Below are positions 15,673 to 23,794 of a DNA stretch of 64,000 bases, piece by piece (within the stretch, counting starts at the first letter, position 1; every line of letters starts with the position of its first letter). The stretch is from Streptomyces sp. H39-S7 (lineage in GTDB: Bacteria; Actinomycetota; Actinomycetes; Streptomycetales; Streptomycetaceae). The position numbers were made by a program, and so were the translations under genes. The stretch spans positions 1 through 64,000 of the forward strand of contig NZ_JAPVLU010000046.1 in assembly GCF_027158205.1 (NCBI RefSeq), read 5' to 3'. The notes under the pieces were generated by a model. It was given only the letters and a program-made list of their open reading frames with translations, was not told the origin of the DNA and searched no databases.

Positions 15673-16509
15673 TCAGCCCAGCGGGTCCGGTGCCGCCTGG
15701 ATACCGTACTCCGCCAGCTTCGCCTTACCGCCGTCGACGGCGGTGAGCACCAGCGGGCCCTGCTCGGTCAGCGCGATCGAGTGCTCCCAGTGGCTGGACC
15801 AGGACCCGTCGTCGCTCTTGACCGTCCAGTTGTCCTCGAGGACGTGGGTGTGCGGCGTGCCGAGGGTCACCATGGGCTCGATCGCCAGGCAGACGCCCGG
15901 CACCAGCTTGATGCCCCGGCCGCGCTTCTTGTTGACGTAGTTCAGCAGGTGCGGGTCCATGTGCATCTCGGAGCCGATGCCGTGGCCGCCGTACTCCTCG
16001 ACGATGCCGTACTTGCCGGACGCCGGACGCGGCTGGCGCCGGATGTACCCCTCGATCGCCGCCGAGACGTCGGAGAGCCGGTTGCCCTTCTTCATCGCCG
16101 CGATACCGGCCCACATGGACTCCTCGGTCACCCGGCTCAGCTCGACGAGCTCCGGAGCGTGACCGGTCCCCACGAAGGCCGTGAAGGCCGCGTCGCCGTG
16201 CCAGCCGTCGATGATGGCGCCCGCGTCGATGGAGATGAGGTCGCCGTCCTTCAGGACGGTCTCCCGGTCCGGGATGCCGTGCACCACGACATCGTTGACC
16301 GACGTGCAGATGTTGCCGGTGAAGCCGCCGTATCCGAGGAAGTTCGGCTTGGCGCCGTGCTCGGCGATCACCTTCGCGGCGATCTCGTCGAGCTCCTTGG
16401 TGCTCACGCCCGGTACCGCGGCCTCGCCGCACGCCCGGTGGATGGCCGCGACGACCAACCCCGCCTCGCGCATCTTGGCGATCTGCTCCGGGGTCTTGAT
16501 CTCGACCAT
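15673..16509 (-). CDS. map: Methionine aminopeptidase, type I
   Basis: Removes the initiator methionine from nascent proteins. 278 residues from ATG 16509. The five metal ligands are visible: Asp95 (SIDAG), Asp106 (HGDAAFT), His176 (GGHGIG), Glu211 (IEPMV) and Glu242 (WEHSI), with the substrate-contacting His77 in VVHGIP. It lies between adk and infA, the usual actinobacterial order. A strong hairpin separates it from adk. Confidence 0.97.
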   Translation of the reverse strand: MVEIKTPEQIAKMREAGLVVAAIHRACGEAAVPGVSTKELDEIAAKVIAEHGAKPNFLGYGGFTGNICTSVNDVVVHGIPDRETVLKDGDLISIDAGAIIDGWHGDAAFTAFVGTGHAPELVELSRVTEESMWAGIAAMKKGNRLSDVSAAIEGYIRRQPRPASGKYGIVEEYGGHGIGSEMHMDPHLLNYVNKKRGRGIKLVPGVCLAIEPMVTLGTPHTHVLEDNWTVKSDDGSWSSHWEHSIALTEQGPLVLTAVDGGKAKLAEYGIQAAPDPLG

Positions 16510-16549
16510 GCCTGTGGCCCTCTCTGAAAAAGTCGTCAGTCAAACAGTA

Positions 16550-16580
16550 CGGCCGCGGTGCCATCAGGGCACCGCGGCCG
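16550..16580 (-). terminator. Terminator or attenuator between adk and map
   Basis: A perfect 13-bp stem (CGGCCGCGGTGCC with its complement) and 5-nt loop, 19 nt past the adk stop. Confidence 0.7.
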
Positions 16581-16598
16581 ACCTGGTTACGTGGGGTA

Positions 16599-17258
16599 CT
16601 ACGCGCTCTTGTTGCTCTTCAGTGCGTCCATCGCCCGCTGGGTGACGTCCGCGACCGGACCGAGCGCCGAGATCGTCGCCACCAGGTCCTGCTGCTTGTA
16701 GTAGTCGATGATCGGCTCGGTCTCCCGGTGATAGACGGCGAGGCGGTTGCGTACGGTCGCCTCGGAGTCGTCGTCACGCTGGTAGAGCTCGCCGCCGCAC
16801 TCGTCGCACACGCCCTCGACCTTGGGCTGCTTGTACGTGATGTGGAACGTGTGCGCCGAGTCGAGACGGCAGGTACGCCGGCCGGCGATCCGCTTGACGA
16901 CCTCGTCCTCCGGGACCTCCAGGTCCAGGACCCCGTCGAGCGCGATGCCGCGCTCGACCAGGTAGGCGTCGAGCGCCTCGGCCTGGTGGACGTTGCGCGG
17001 GAAACCGTCGAGCAGGAAGCCGCCCTCGGTGTCCGGCCCGTCCAGCCGGTCCTTCGCCATCCCGATGGTCACTTCGTCGGGCACCAGGTTGCCGGCGTCC
17101 ATGTAGGACTTCGCCTGCTTGCCCAGGGCTGTGCCCTGGCTGATGTTCGCGCGGAAGAGGTCACCCGTCGAGATGTGCGGGATCGACAGGTTCTTGGCGA
17201 GGAACGCAGCCTGCGTACCCTTGCCGGCCCCAGGCGGCCCGACGAGGACGATTCGCAT
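16599..17258 (-). CDS. adk: Adenylate kinase
   Basis: Interconverts ATP, AMP and ADP. 219 residues from ATG 17258. P-loop GPPGAGKGTQ at the N-terminus, AMP-binding GFPRN, and a long LID domain with CRLDSAHTFH and CDECGGELYQRDDD, a metal-binding-type lid seen in Streptomyces Adk. The ATG overlaps the secY stop as TGATG, so translation is probably coupled to secY. Confidence 0.97.
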   Translation of the reverse strand: MRIVLVGPPGAGKGTQAAFLAKNLSIPHISTGDLFRANISQGTALGKQAKSYMDAGNLVPDEVTIGMAKDRLDGPDTEGGFLLDGFPRNVHQAEALDAYLVERGIALDGVLDLEVPEDEVVKRIAGRRTCRLDSAHTFHITYKQPKVEGVCDECGGELYQRDDDSEATVRNRLAVYHRETEPIIDYYKQQDLVATISALGPVADVTQRAMDALKSNKSA

Positions 17259-18571
17259 CAGCGGAGGAACCCTTCGTAGTTGCGCTGCTGGAGCTGGCTC
17301 TCGATCTGCTTCACGGTCTCCAGGCCGACACCCACGATGATCAGGATGCTGGTCCCGCCGAACGGGAAGTTGGTGCTGCCGTTGAACAACGCGATGGCAA
17401 CGGTGGGAACGAGAGCGATGAGCCCCAGATACAGCGATCCCGGCCACGTGATCCTGTTCAACACGTAGCTCAGGTATTCAGCAGTAGGTCGACCGGCCCG
17501 GATGCCCGGGATGAAGCCACCATACTTCTTCATATTGTCGGCGACTTCCTCGGGGTTGAAGGAGATCGCGACGTAGAAGAAGGCGAAGAACACGATCAAC
17601 AGGAAGTACGCGGCCAGGTAGGCGGGGTGATCGCCCTTGGTCAGGTTGACGCTGATCCACTGGGCCCACGGTTCCGCCGACCCACTGAACTGAACCACGA
17701 GGGCCGGAATGTAGAGCAGCGAAGAGGCGAAGATGACGGGAATCACACCCGCCTGGTTCACCTTGAGCGGGATATAGGTGGACGTTCCGCCGTAGGAGCG
17801 CCGGCCGATCATGCGCTTCGCGTACTGCACCGGGATCCGGCGTTGCGCCTGTTCGACGAAGACCACAAGGGCCACCATCACCAGGCCGATCAGAATGACG
17901 ACGAAGAACTCGAACCAGCCGCCCATGATCTTGCCGGAGCTCTTGATGGACCAGAGGGCACCCGGGAAGCCGGCCGCGATGGAGACGAACATCAGGATCG
18001 ACATACCGTTGCCGATACCGCGGTCGGTGATGAGCTCGCCGAGCCACATGATCATCACGGTGCCGGCGGTCATGGTGATCACCATGGTGACGGTGGTGAA
18101 GATCGACTTGCTGGAGATGATGTCGTAGCGCTGGGCGCAGCTGGAGAAGAGGCTGCCGCCGCGGGCGGTGGCCACCAGGCCGGTGCCCTGCAGGATCGCC
18201 AGCGCCACCGTCAGGTATCGGGTGTACTGCGTGATCTTCGCGGTGCCCGCCTGGCCCTCCTTCTTGAGGGCTTCGAGGCGTGGGATCACCACGGTCAGCA
18301 GCTGCAGGATGATGCTCGCCGTGATGTACGGCATGATCCCGAGCGCGAAGATGGTCAGCTGGAGCAGAGCACCACCGCTGAAGAGGTTGACGAGGCTGAA
18401 GAGGCCCTGCCCGCCGCCCGCGTCCTTGATGCACGCGTTGACGACCTTGTAGTCCACCCCTGGCACCGGGACGTGTGCCCCGAGCCGGAACAGCACCATG
18501 ATGCCCAGCGTGAACAGCAGCTTCTTGCGCAGGTCAGGCGTTTTGAACGCCTGGGCGAACGCGGTGAGCAC
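17258..18571 (-). CDS. secY: Protein translocase subunit SecY
   Basis: The channel-forming subunit of the SecYEG translocon in the cytoplasmic membrane. 437 residues from GTG 18571 with AGGAGG just upstream. About ten membrane helices are visible; GTSTYIPLKVNQAGVIPVIF and the cytoplasmic loop KYGGFIPGIRAGRPT are SecY signatures. It ends the spc operon, but a terminator-like hairpin and a possible promoter lie between rplO and secY, so secY-adk-map may form their own unit. secE is at 52591-52869 in this window. Confidence 0.98.
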   Translation of the reverse strand: MLTAFAQAFKTPDLRKKLLFTLGIMVLFRLGAHVPVPGVDYKVVNACIKDAGGGQGLFSLVNLFSGGALLQLTIFALGIMPYITASIILQLLTVVIPRLEALKKEGQAGTAKITQYTRYLTVALAILQGTGLVATARGGSLFSSCAQRYDIISSKSIFTTVTMVITMTAGTVMIMWLGELITDRGIGNGMSILMFVSIAAGFPGALWSIKSSGKIMGGWFEFFVVILIGLVMVALVVFVEQAQRRIPVQYAKRMIGRRSYGGTSTYIPLKVNQAGVIPVIFASSLLYIPALVVQFSGSAEPWAQWISVNLTKGDHPAYLAAYFLLIVFFAFFYVAISFNPEEVADNMKKYGGFIPGIRAGRPTAEYLSYVLNRITWPGSLYLGLIALVPTVAIALFNGSTNFPFGGTSILIIVGVGLETVKQIESQLQQRNYEGFLR

Positions 18572-18701
18572 GGTGCCTCCTGCACCTTCCGCGCAGCAGG
18601 GCGGAAGGGTCGGTCGAGATGGTCTGTCACGGACGGCGGATCACCGGCCGGGATGGGGCGCGAGGACAGTCTGCGGGCAGTTTCGCCAGTCGACCCAACG
18701 G

Positions 18702-18731
18702 ACTCTAACAGCGCGTGGCGGTCCGTAAGAA
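18702..18731 (-). promoter_or_regulatory. Weak candidate promoter of secY
   Basis: -10 TAGAGT (18707-18702), with TTCTTA 18 bp upstream as a poor -35. It lies in the 316-bp rplO-secY gap after the rplO hairpin. Nothing else coding is seen in this gap. Confidence 0.3.
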
Positions 18732-18819
18732 GCGCGTGTCTCCCCCAGTTGGCGTTCGCCACCCGGCAATGACACCTCGGAGTCGTACTTGCGCCCTTTG
18801 TCCTCAGGGTGCACCTACC

Positions 18820-18859
18820 GAATCGGGCCCGTCCCTCAAACGAGGAACGGGCCCGATTC
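18820..18859 (-). terminator. Terminator or attenuator after rplO
   Basis: A 13-bp perfect stem (GAATCGGGCCCGT with its complement), one mismatch and four more pairs, about 29 nt past the rplO stop. Confidence 0.7.
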
Positions 18860-18887
18860 AGTCGCTGTCAGCAGCAGTCGCCGAGAC

Positions 18888-19352
18888 TCAGATGAGCTCG
18901 GTGACGGAGCCGCCGGCAGCAGCGATCTTCTCCTTGGCGGAACCGGAGACGGCGTCAACCGAAACCTGGACCGCCACGGTGATCTCGCCGGTGCCGAGCA
19001 CCTTGACGAGCTGGTTCTTACGGACCGCGCCCTTGGCGACCAGATCGGCCACCGTGACCTCTCCACCCTCGGGGTAGAGGGCGGAGAGCTTGTCCAGGTT
19101 CACGACCTGGAACTCGACGCGGAACGGGTTCTTGAAGCCCTTGAGCTTCGGCAGGCGCATGTGGAGGGGCATCTGCCCGCCCTCAAAGCGAGCCGGAACC
19201 TGGTAACGGGCCTTGGTGCCCTTGGTACCACGACCAGCGGTCTTACCCTTGGACGCCTCGCCACGACCCACACGGGTCTTGGCGGTCTTGGCTCCCGGGG
19301 CGGGACGCAGGTTGTGGACCTTCAGGGGGTTCAGCGGGTTCTCAGCACCCAT
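18888..19352 (-). CDS. rplO: 50S ribosomal protein L15
   Basis: Late-assembly 50S protein. 154 residues from ATG 19352; GGAGG in the end of rpmD provides the Shine-Dalgarno and rules out the upstream TTG. GEASKGKTAGRGTKGTKARYQ and FEGGQMPLHMRLPKLKGFKN are diagnostic. It starts 2 nt after the rpmD stop. Confidence 0.97.
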   Translation of the reverse strand: MGAENPLNPLKVHNLRPAPGAKTAKTRVGRGEASKGKTAGRGTKGTKARYQVPARFEGGQMPLHMRLPKLKGFKNPFRVEFQVVNLDKLSALYPEGGEVTVADLVAKGAVRKNQLVKVLGTGEITVAVQVSVDAVSGSAKEKIAAAGGSVTELI

Positions 19353-19353
19353 G

Positions 19354-19536
19354 TCAGTCAACCTCCTCGACCGTGACGAGGTGGCGGACGGTCTGGACCA
19401 TTCCGCGAATCTCGGGACGGTCCTCCTTGACCACCACGTCGTTCAGGCGCTTGAGCCCGAGCGAACGCAGGGTGTCACGGTGGTTCTGCTTGCTACCGAT
19501 GTAGGACTTGATCTGCGTGACCTTGAGGCGGGCCAT
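19354..19536 (-). CDS. rpmD: 50S ribosomal protein L30
   Basis: A small 50S protein of 60 residues, MARLKVTQIKSYIGSKQNHR at the start and a LNDVVVKEDRPEIRGMV core. The ATG overlaps the rpsE TGA as TGATG, so the two are translationally coupled. Confidence 0.96.
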   Translation of the reverse strand: MARLKVTQIKSYIGSKQNHRDTLRSLGLKRLNDVVVKEDRPEIRGMVQTVRHLVTVEEVD

Positions 19537-20135
19537 CAGGCACCCACCCCGGCACGTGCACGCAGCAGAGCTGCGGGCGCGACGTCCTCCAGCGGCAGGC
19601 CACGACGGGCGGCGATCTCCTCGGGGCGCTGAAGGCCCTGAAGAGCGGCGACCGTGGCGTGCACGATGTTGATCGCGTTGTCCGAGCCGAGGCTCTTGGA
19701 CAGCACGTCGTGGATGCCGGCGCACTCGAGTACGGCGCGCACCGGGCCACCGGCGATAACACCGGTACCGGGGGAAGCGGGCTTGAGCAGAACGACGCCT
19801 GCAGCCTTCTCGCCCTGGATCGGGTGCGGGATGGTGCCCTGGATGCGGGGAACCTTGAAGAAGTTCTTCTTCGCTTCCTCGACACCCTTGGCGATGGCGG
19901 CCGGAACTTCCTTGGCCTTGCCATAACCGACACCGACGGTGCCGTCACCATCGCCCACCACGACCAGCGCGGTGAAGCTGAAGCGACGACCACCCTTGAC
20001 TACCTTGGCGACGCGGTTGATCGCGACAACACGCTCGACGTAGGCGGTCTTCTCGGCCTGCGGGCCGCCCCGTCCAGACTTGCGGTCACGCTCGCCGCCA
20101 CCGGCACCGCTGCCGCGGCGCTGGGGTCCAGCCAT
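19536..20135 (-). CDS. rpsE: 30S ribosomal protein S5
   Basis: A 30S body protein that influences accuracy and the mRNA entry site. 199 residues from ATG 20135. A basic, Gly-rich N-terminal extension precedes the double-stranded RNA-binding-like domain (RVVAINRVAKVVKGGRRFSF). The second domain contains IPHPIQGEKAAGVVLLKPA and GTGVIAGGPVRAVLE. The usual spectinomycin loop around KVVKGGRR is intact. Confidence 0.97.
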   Translation of the reverse strand: MAGPQRRGSGAGGGERDRKSGRGGPQAEKTAYVERVVAINRVAKVVKGGRRFSFTALVVVGDGDGTVGVGYGKAKEVPAAIAKGVEEAKKNFFKVPRIQGTIPHPIQGEKAAGVVLLKPASPGTGVIAGGPVRAVLECAGIHDVLSKSLGSDNAINIVHATVAALQGLQRPEEIAARRGLPLEDVAPAALLRARAGVGA

Positions 20136-20178
20136 TGGAATTACCTCTCTTCGTTGATCCGCTAGCTGCGGGACGAAC

Positions 20179-20562
20179 TCAGAACTCGAGTCCGGCTTCG
20201 CGGGCGGCATCCGCGAGGGCGGCAATGCGCCCTGCGTACTGATTGCCGCCACGGTCGAATACGACAGTCTCAATACCCGCGGCCTTGGCACGCTCGGCCA
20301 CGAGCTGGCCGACCTGCTTCGCCTTGGAGGACTTGTCGCCTTCGCCGCCACGGATGGACGGGTCGAGGGTCGACGCCGACGCGAGGGTGTGCCCCGCGAG
20401 GTCGTCGATAACCTGCGCCACGATGCCGCGGTTGGACCTGGTCACGACGAGACGCGGACGCGCCTCCGTGCCCGAGATCCGCTTGCGGACGCGGATGTGG
20501 CGACGCTTGAGAGCCGCGCCCTTGTAAGCCTTGCCCTTGGCGATCTTCACACCGTATGCCAT
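20179..20562 (-). CDS. rplR: 50S ribosomal protein L18
   Basis: Binds 5S rRNA with L5. 127 residues, MAYGVKIAKGKAYKGAALKR at the N-terminus and the conserved RISGTEARPRLVVTRSNRG and FDRGGNQYAGRIAALADAARE segments. It begins 2 nt after the rplF stop. Confidence 0.97.
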   Translation of the reverse strand: MAYGVKIAKGKAYKGAALKRRHIRVRKRISGTEARPRLVVTRSNRGIVAQVIDDLAGHTLASASTLDPSIRGGEGDKSSKAKQVGQLVAERAKAAGIETVVFDRGGNQYAGRIAALADAAREAGLEF

Positions 20563-20564
20563 GG

Positions 20565-21104
20565 CTACTTACCAGCCTTTCCGACCTTGCGGCGGATGAC
20601 TTCGCCCGCGTACTTAACACCCTTGCCCTTGTACGGGTCGGGCTTCCGCAGCTTGCGGATGTTCGCGGCTACCTCGCCGACCTTCTGCTTGTCGATTCCC
20701 TCGACACTCAGCTTGGTCGGCGACTCCACCTTGAACGAGATGCCCTCCGGCGGCTCGATCACGACGGGGTGGCTGTAGCCCAGGGCGAACTCCAGATTGG
20801 AGCCCTTCGCCTGGACGCGGTAGCCGACGCCGTTGATCTCGAGCGCCTTGCTGTAACCCGCGGTCACGCCAGTGATCATGTTCGCCACCAGCGTGCGGGA
20901 CAGGCCGTGCAGGGCCTTCGAAACACGCTCGTCGTTAGGACGCGACACGATGAGCGTGCCGGTCTCGTCCTTGGCGACATCGATCGGAGCGGCGACGGTG
21001 TGGGAAAGGGAACCCTTGGGGCCCTTCACCGAGACCGTACGGCCGTCGATGGTGACGTCCACGCCGGCGGGAACCGGGATGGGCAGCTTGCCGATGCGCG
21101 ACAT
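20565..21104 (-). CDS. rplF: 50S ribosomal protein L6
   Basis: A large-subunit protein near the factor-binding site. 179 residues starting MSRIGKLPIPVPAGVDV, with two tandem L6 domains. YSKALEINGVGYRVQAKG and the C-terminal DPYKGKGVKYAGEVIRRKVGK are typical. Confidence 0.98.
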   Translation of the reverse strand: MSRIGKLPIPVPAGVDVTIDGRTVSVKGPKGSLSHTVAAPIDVAKDETGTLIVSRPNDERVSKALHGLSRTLVANMITGVTAGYSKALEINGVGYRVQAKGSNLEFALGYSHPVVIEPPEGISFKVESPTKLSVEGIDKQKVGEVAANIRKLRKPDPYKGKGVKYAGEVIRRKVGKAGK

Positions 21105-21125
21105 TGCAATGCCTCCTGTTCCCGA

Positions 21126-21524
21126 TTACCAGACGTAGGCGAGGACTTCCCCACCTACGCCCTTCTTGCTGGCCTGCTGGCCGGTGAGGAGACCGTGGGA
21201 CGTGGAGATGATCGCCACGCCCAGGCCGCCGAGCACCTTGGGCAGATTGGTGGACTTTGCGTAGACCCGAAGGCCCGGCTTGCTGATGCGCTTGATGCCG
21301 GCGATCGAGCGCTCACGGCTCGGACCGAACTTCAGCTCGAGGATGAGGTTCTTGCCAACCTCGGCATCCTCGACCTTCCAGCCGGTGATGTAACCCTCCT
21401 GCTGGAGGATCTCCGCGATGTGCGACTTGATCTTGCTGAACGGCATCACGACATCATCGTGATACGCCGAGTTCGCATTACGCAGACGGGTCAGCATGTC
21501 TGCGATGGGGTCGGTCATGGTCAT
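21126..21524 (-). CDS. rpsH: 30S ribosomal protein S8
   Basis: A 16S rRNA-binding assembly protein; in E. coli it represses the spc operon. 132 residues from ATG 21524 (MTMTDPIADMLTRLRNAN), the normal Streptomyces length. RISKPGLRVYAK and GVAIISTSHGLLTG are family motifs. A 220-bp gap separates it from rpsN, the largest gap in this part of the operon, and contains a hairpin. Confidence 0.97.
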   Translation of the reverse strand: MTMTDPIADMLTRLRNANSAYHDDVVMPFSKIKSHIAEILQQEGYITGWKVEDAEVGKNLILELKFGPSRERSIAGIKRISKPGLRVYAKSTNLPKVLGGLGVAIISTSHGLLTGQQASKKGVGGEVLAYVW

Positions 21525-21719
21525 GAGTTGGCCCCTAGGCCTCTCTCGCCGGGGTTTCCATTGCGCCATCCTTCTCCCCGAACTAGGTCGGGACGGGTGC
21601 GGCGCGGGGACCTACGGCGTAGTAAGTCGGTCATGGGCGGCAGGCGCCCAACCCCTCTACCTTACGGCAGACGGGGAGGGCATCCTGCCGTCCTGATGCT
21701 TACCGAGAGTTCCTGGTCA

Positions 21720-21742
21720 CCGGATTCCCCGAAGGGAACCGG
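21720..21742 (-). terminator. Hairpin after rpsN in the spc operon
   Basis: CCGG..TTCCC pairs with GGGAACCGG with one bulged base, 2 nt past the rpsN stop. Together with the 220-bp gap before rpsH it may be a processing site or a control point within the operon. Confidence 0.4.
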
Positions 21743-21744
21743 AT

Positions 21745-21930
21745 CTACCAGGAGCTCTTGGTCACGCCCGGCAGCTCGCCACGGTGAGCCATCTCACGAA
21801 GGCACACGCGGCACAGGCCGAACTTGCGGTAGACAGAGTGCGGCCGGCCACAGCGCTGGCAGCGGTTGTAGCCGCGCACAGCGAACTTGGGCTTGCGAGC
21901 GGCCTTAGCGATCAGAGCCTTCTTCGCCAC
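21745..21930 (-). CDS. rpsZ: 30S ribosomal protein S14, zinc-binding type Z
   Basis: A 30S head protein. 61 residues from GTG 21930, chosen over GTG 21936 because AGGAGA is then at normal distance. The zinc ribbon is Cys24-X2-Cys27 and Cys40-X2-Cys43. Gene name rpsZ or rpsN type Z; the short four-cysteine form. It lies 2 nt after the rplE stop. Confidence 0.96.
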   Translation of the reverse strand: MAKKALIAKAARKPKFAVRGYNRCQRCGRPHSVYRKFGLCRVCLREMAHRGELPGVTKSSW

Positions 21931-21932
21931 GG

Positions 21933-22490
21933 TCACATCTCCTTGAACGGGAAGCCGAGGTGACGAAGCAGGGCACGACCCTCGTCGTCGTTGGTCGCCG
22001 TGGTAACCACGGTGATGTCCATGCCCCGGACCCGGTCGATCTTGTCCTGGTCGATCTCGTGGAACATGACCTGCTCCGTGAGACCGAAGGTGTAGTTGCC
22101 CCGGCCGTCGAACTGCTTCGGCGACAGGCCGCGGAAGTCACGGATACGCGGCAGTGCGAGTGACAGCACGCGGTCCAGGAACTCCCACATACGGTCACCG
22201 CGGAGGGTGACGTGGGCGCCGATCGGCTGGCCCTCACGCAGCTTGAACTGCGCGATGGACTTGCGGGCCTTGGTGACCTGCGGCTTCTGGCCGGTGATCG
22301 TGGCGAGGTCGCGGATGGCGCCCTCGATCAGCTTGGAGTCGCGGGCGGCGTCGCCCACACCCATGTTGACCACGATCTTGGTCAGACCCGGGATCTGCAT
22401 GACGTTCTCGAAAGAGAACTCCTCGTGCAGCTTGCCCGAGATTTCCTCGCGGTAGCGCGTCTTCAGACGCGGCGTGGTGGTGGCAGTCAT
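21933..22490 (-). CDS. rplE: 50S ribosomal protein L5
   Basis: Binds 5S rRNA and contacts P-site tRNA. 185 residues; KIVVNMGVGDAARDSK, RGDRMWEFLDRVLSLALPR and GNYTFGLTEQVMFHEI are diagnostic. The ATG overlaps the rplX TGA as TGATG. Confidence 0.98.
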   Translation of the reverse strand: MTATTTPRLKTRYREEISGKLHEEFSFENVMQIPGLTKIVVNMGVGDAARDSKLIEGAIRDLATITGQKPQVTKARKSIAQFKLREGQPIGAHVTLRGDRMWEFLDRVLSLALPRIRDFRGLSPKQFDGRGNYTFGLTEQVMFHEIDQDKIDRVRGMDITVVTTATNDDEGRALLRHLGFPFKEM

Positions 22491-22813
22491 CAGATGTCCT
22501 CACCCGTCCGCTTGGCAACGCGGATCTTGTTGCCTTCGTCGTCGAAGCGGTAACCGACGCGGGTGACGACCTTCTTGCCGTCCTTCTCCACGATCAGCTG
22601 AACATTGCTGATGTGGATGGGGGCTTCGGTCGTGATGATCCCGCCGGTCTTGCTACCGCGGTCGGACTGGCCGGCCTTGGTGTGCTTCTTGACCCGGTTG
22701 ACACCCTCGACGAGGACACGGCTCTCAGTGGGGTAGGCCACAATGACCTTGCCCTGCTTGCCGCGGTCCTTGCCGGTGATGACCTGGACCAGGTCGCCCT
22801 TCTTGATCTTCAT
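22490..22813 (-). CDS. rplX: 50S ribosomal protein L24
   Basis: An early-assembly initiator of the 50S subunit. 107 residues with an N-terminal KOW motif (KIKKGDLVQVITGKDRGKQG) and KHTKAGQSDRGSKTGGIIT. It starts 3 nt after the rplN stop and overlaps rplE. Confidence 0.97.
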   Translation of the reverse strand: MKIKKGDLVQVITGKDRGKQGKVIVAYPTESRVLVEGVNRVKKHTKAGQSDRGSKTGGIITTEAPIHISNVQLIVEKDGKKVVTRVGYRFDDEGNKIRVAKRTGEDI

Positions 22814-22816
22814 CGG

Positions 22817-23185
22817 TTACAGCACCTCCGGCGCGAGAGAAACGATCTTCATGAACTTCTTCTCGCGCAGCTCACGGCCCACCGGGCCGAAGATGCGGGT
22901 GCCGCGGGGGTCGCCATCGTTCTTCAGAATGACGGCGGCGTTCTCGTCGAACCGGATGTACGAGCCGTCGGGACGACGGCGCTCCTTGACGGTCCGGACG
23001 ATGACCGCCTTGACGACCTCGCCCTTCTTCACGTTGCCACCGGGGATCGCGTCCTTGACGGTGGCGACGATGACGTCACCGATTCCCGCGTAGCGGCGAC
23101 CCGAACCACCGAGAACACGGATGCAAAGGATTTCCTTCGCACCAGTGTTGTCGGCGATCCGCAGTCGCGACTCCTGCTGGATCAC
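22817..23185 (-). CDS. rplN: 50S ribosomal protein L14
   Basis: A 50S protein at the subunit interface. 122 residues from GTG 23185 (AGGAGA upstream), starting MIQQESRLRIADNTGAKE. The signature KKGEVVKAVIVRT and the FDENAAVILKNDGDPRGTRIFG segment are present. A 97-bp gap with two hairpins separates it from rpsQ. Confidence 0.98.
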   Translation of the reverse strand: MIQQESRLRIADNTGAKEILCIRVLGGSGRRYAGIGDVIVATVKDAIPGGNVKKGEVVKAVIVRTVKERRRPDGSYIRFDENAAVILKNDGDPRGTRIFGPVGRELREKKFMKIVSLAPEVL

Positions 23186-23214
23186 GTCTATCTCCTGTTT
23201 GTCGCGTCGGTTCC

Positions 23215-23280
23215 CGGTGGGGGCGGGTTACCCCGCCCCCACCGAGCCTGACGGAACGGTCCTGAAGGAAAGCCTTCAGG
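23215..23280 (-). terminator. Two tandem hairpins between rpsQ and rplN
   Basis: 23261-23280 forms an 8-bp stem (CCTGAAGG/CCTTCAGG) with an AAAG loop, 2 nt past the rpsQ stop. 23215-23244 forms a 13-bp stem with a TTAC loop. Both are in the gap before rplN, inside an operon that must be read through, so attenuation or mRNA processing is more likely than full termination. Confidence 0.55.
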
Positions 23281-23282
23281 GA

Positions 23283-23567
23283 TTACTTGGCCTTCTCGAG
23301 GATCTCCACGACGCGCCAGCGCTTGGTGGCAGAGGTCGGCCGGGTCTCCATGAGGAGGACACGGTCGCCGATGCCGGCAGCGTTCTGCTCGTCGTGCGCC
23401 TTGAGCTTGTTGGTGCGCCGGATGACCTTGCCGTACAGGGCGTGCTTCACACGGTCCTCGACGGCGACCACTACGGTCTTGTCCATCTTGTCGCTGACCA
23501 CAAGGCCCTCACGGGTCTTGCGGAAGCCGCGCTGCTCGGAGGTCTCAGTCACATTCTTCTCGCTCAT
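23283..23567 (-). CDS. rpsQ: 30S ribosomal protein S17
   Basis: A primary 16S rRNA-binding protein with an OB fold. 94 residues; the core GLVVSDKMDKTVVVAVEDRVKH and the GDRVLLMETRPTSATKRWRV segment are typical. The ATG overlaps the rpmC TGA as TGATG. Confidence 0.97.
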   Translation of the reverse strand: MSEKNVTETSEQRGFRKTREGLVVSDKMDKTVVVAVEDRVKHALYGKVIRRTNKLKAHDEQNAAGIGDRVLLMETRPTSATKRWRVVEILEKAK

Positions 23568-23794
23568 CAGGCGCTCTCCACCGTCTCGATGCCCAGCTCG
23601 CGCTCGCGCATCAAGGTGTAGATCCGGGCGATGTCCTTGCGGACGACCTTGAGCCGGTTGTTGTTCTCGAGCTGTCCCGTGGCCGCTTGGAAGCGGAGGT
23701 TGAACAGCTCCTCCTTGGCTTCGCTCAGCTTGGCGAGGAGTTCCTCGTCGCCAAGCGTGCGCAGCTCGGTGGCCTTAGTGGTACCGGCCGCCAT
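23567..23794 (-). CDS. rpmC: 50S ribosomal protein L29
   Basis: A tunnel-exit protein, two antiparallel helices. 75 residues from ATG 23794, overlapping the rplP TGA as TGATG. ELLAKLSEAKEELFNLRFQ and the L29 signature KVVRKDIARIYTLMRER are present. Confidence 0.96.
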   Translation of the reverse strand: MAAGTTKATELRTLGDEELLAKLSEAKEELFNLRFQAATGQLENNNRLKVVRKDIARIYTLMRERELGIETVESA

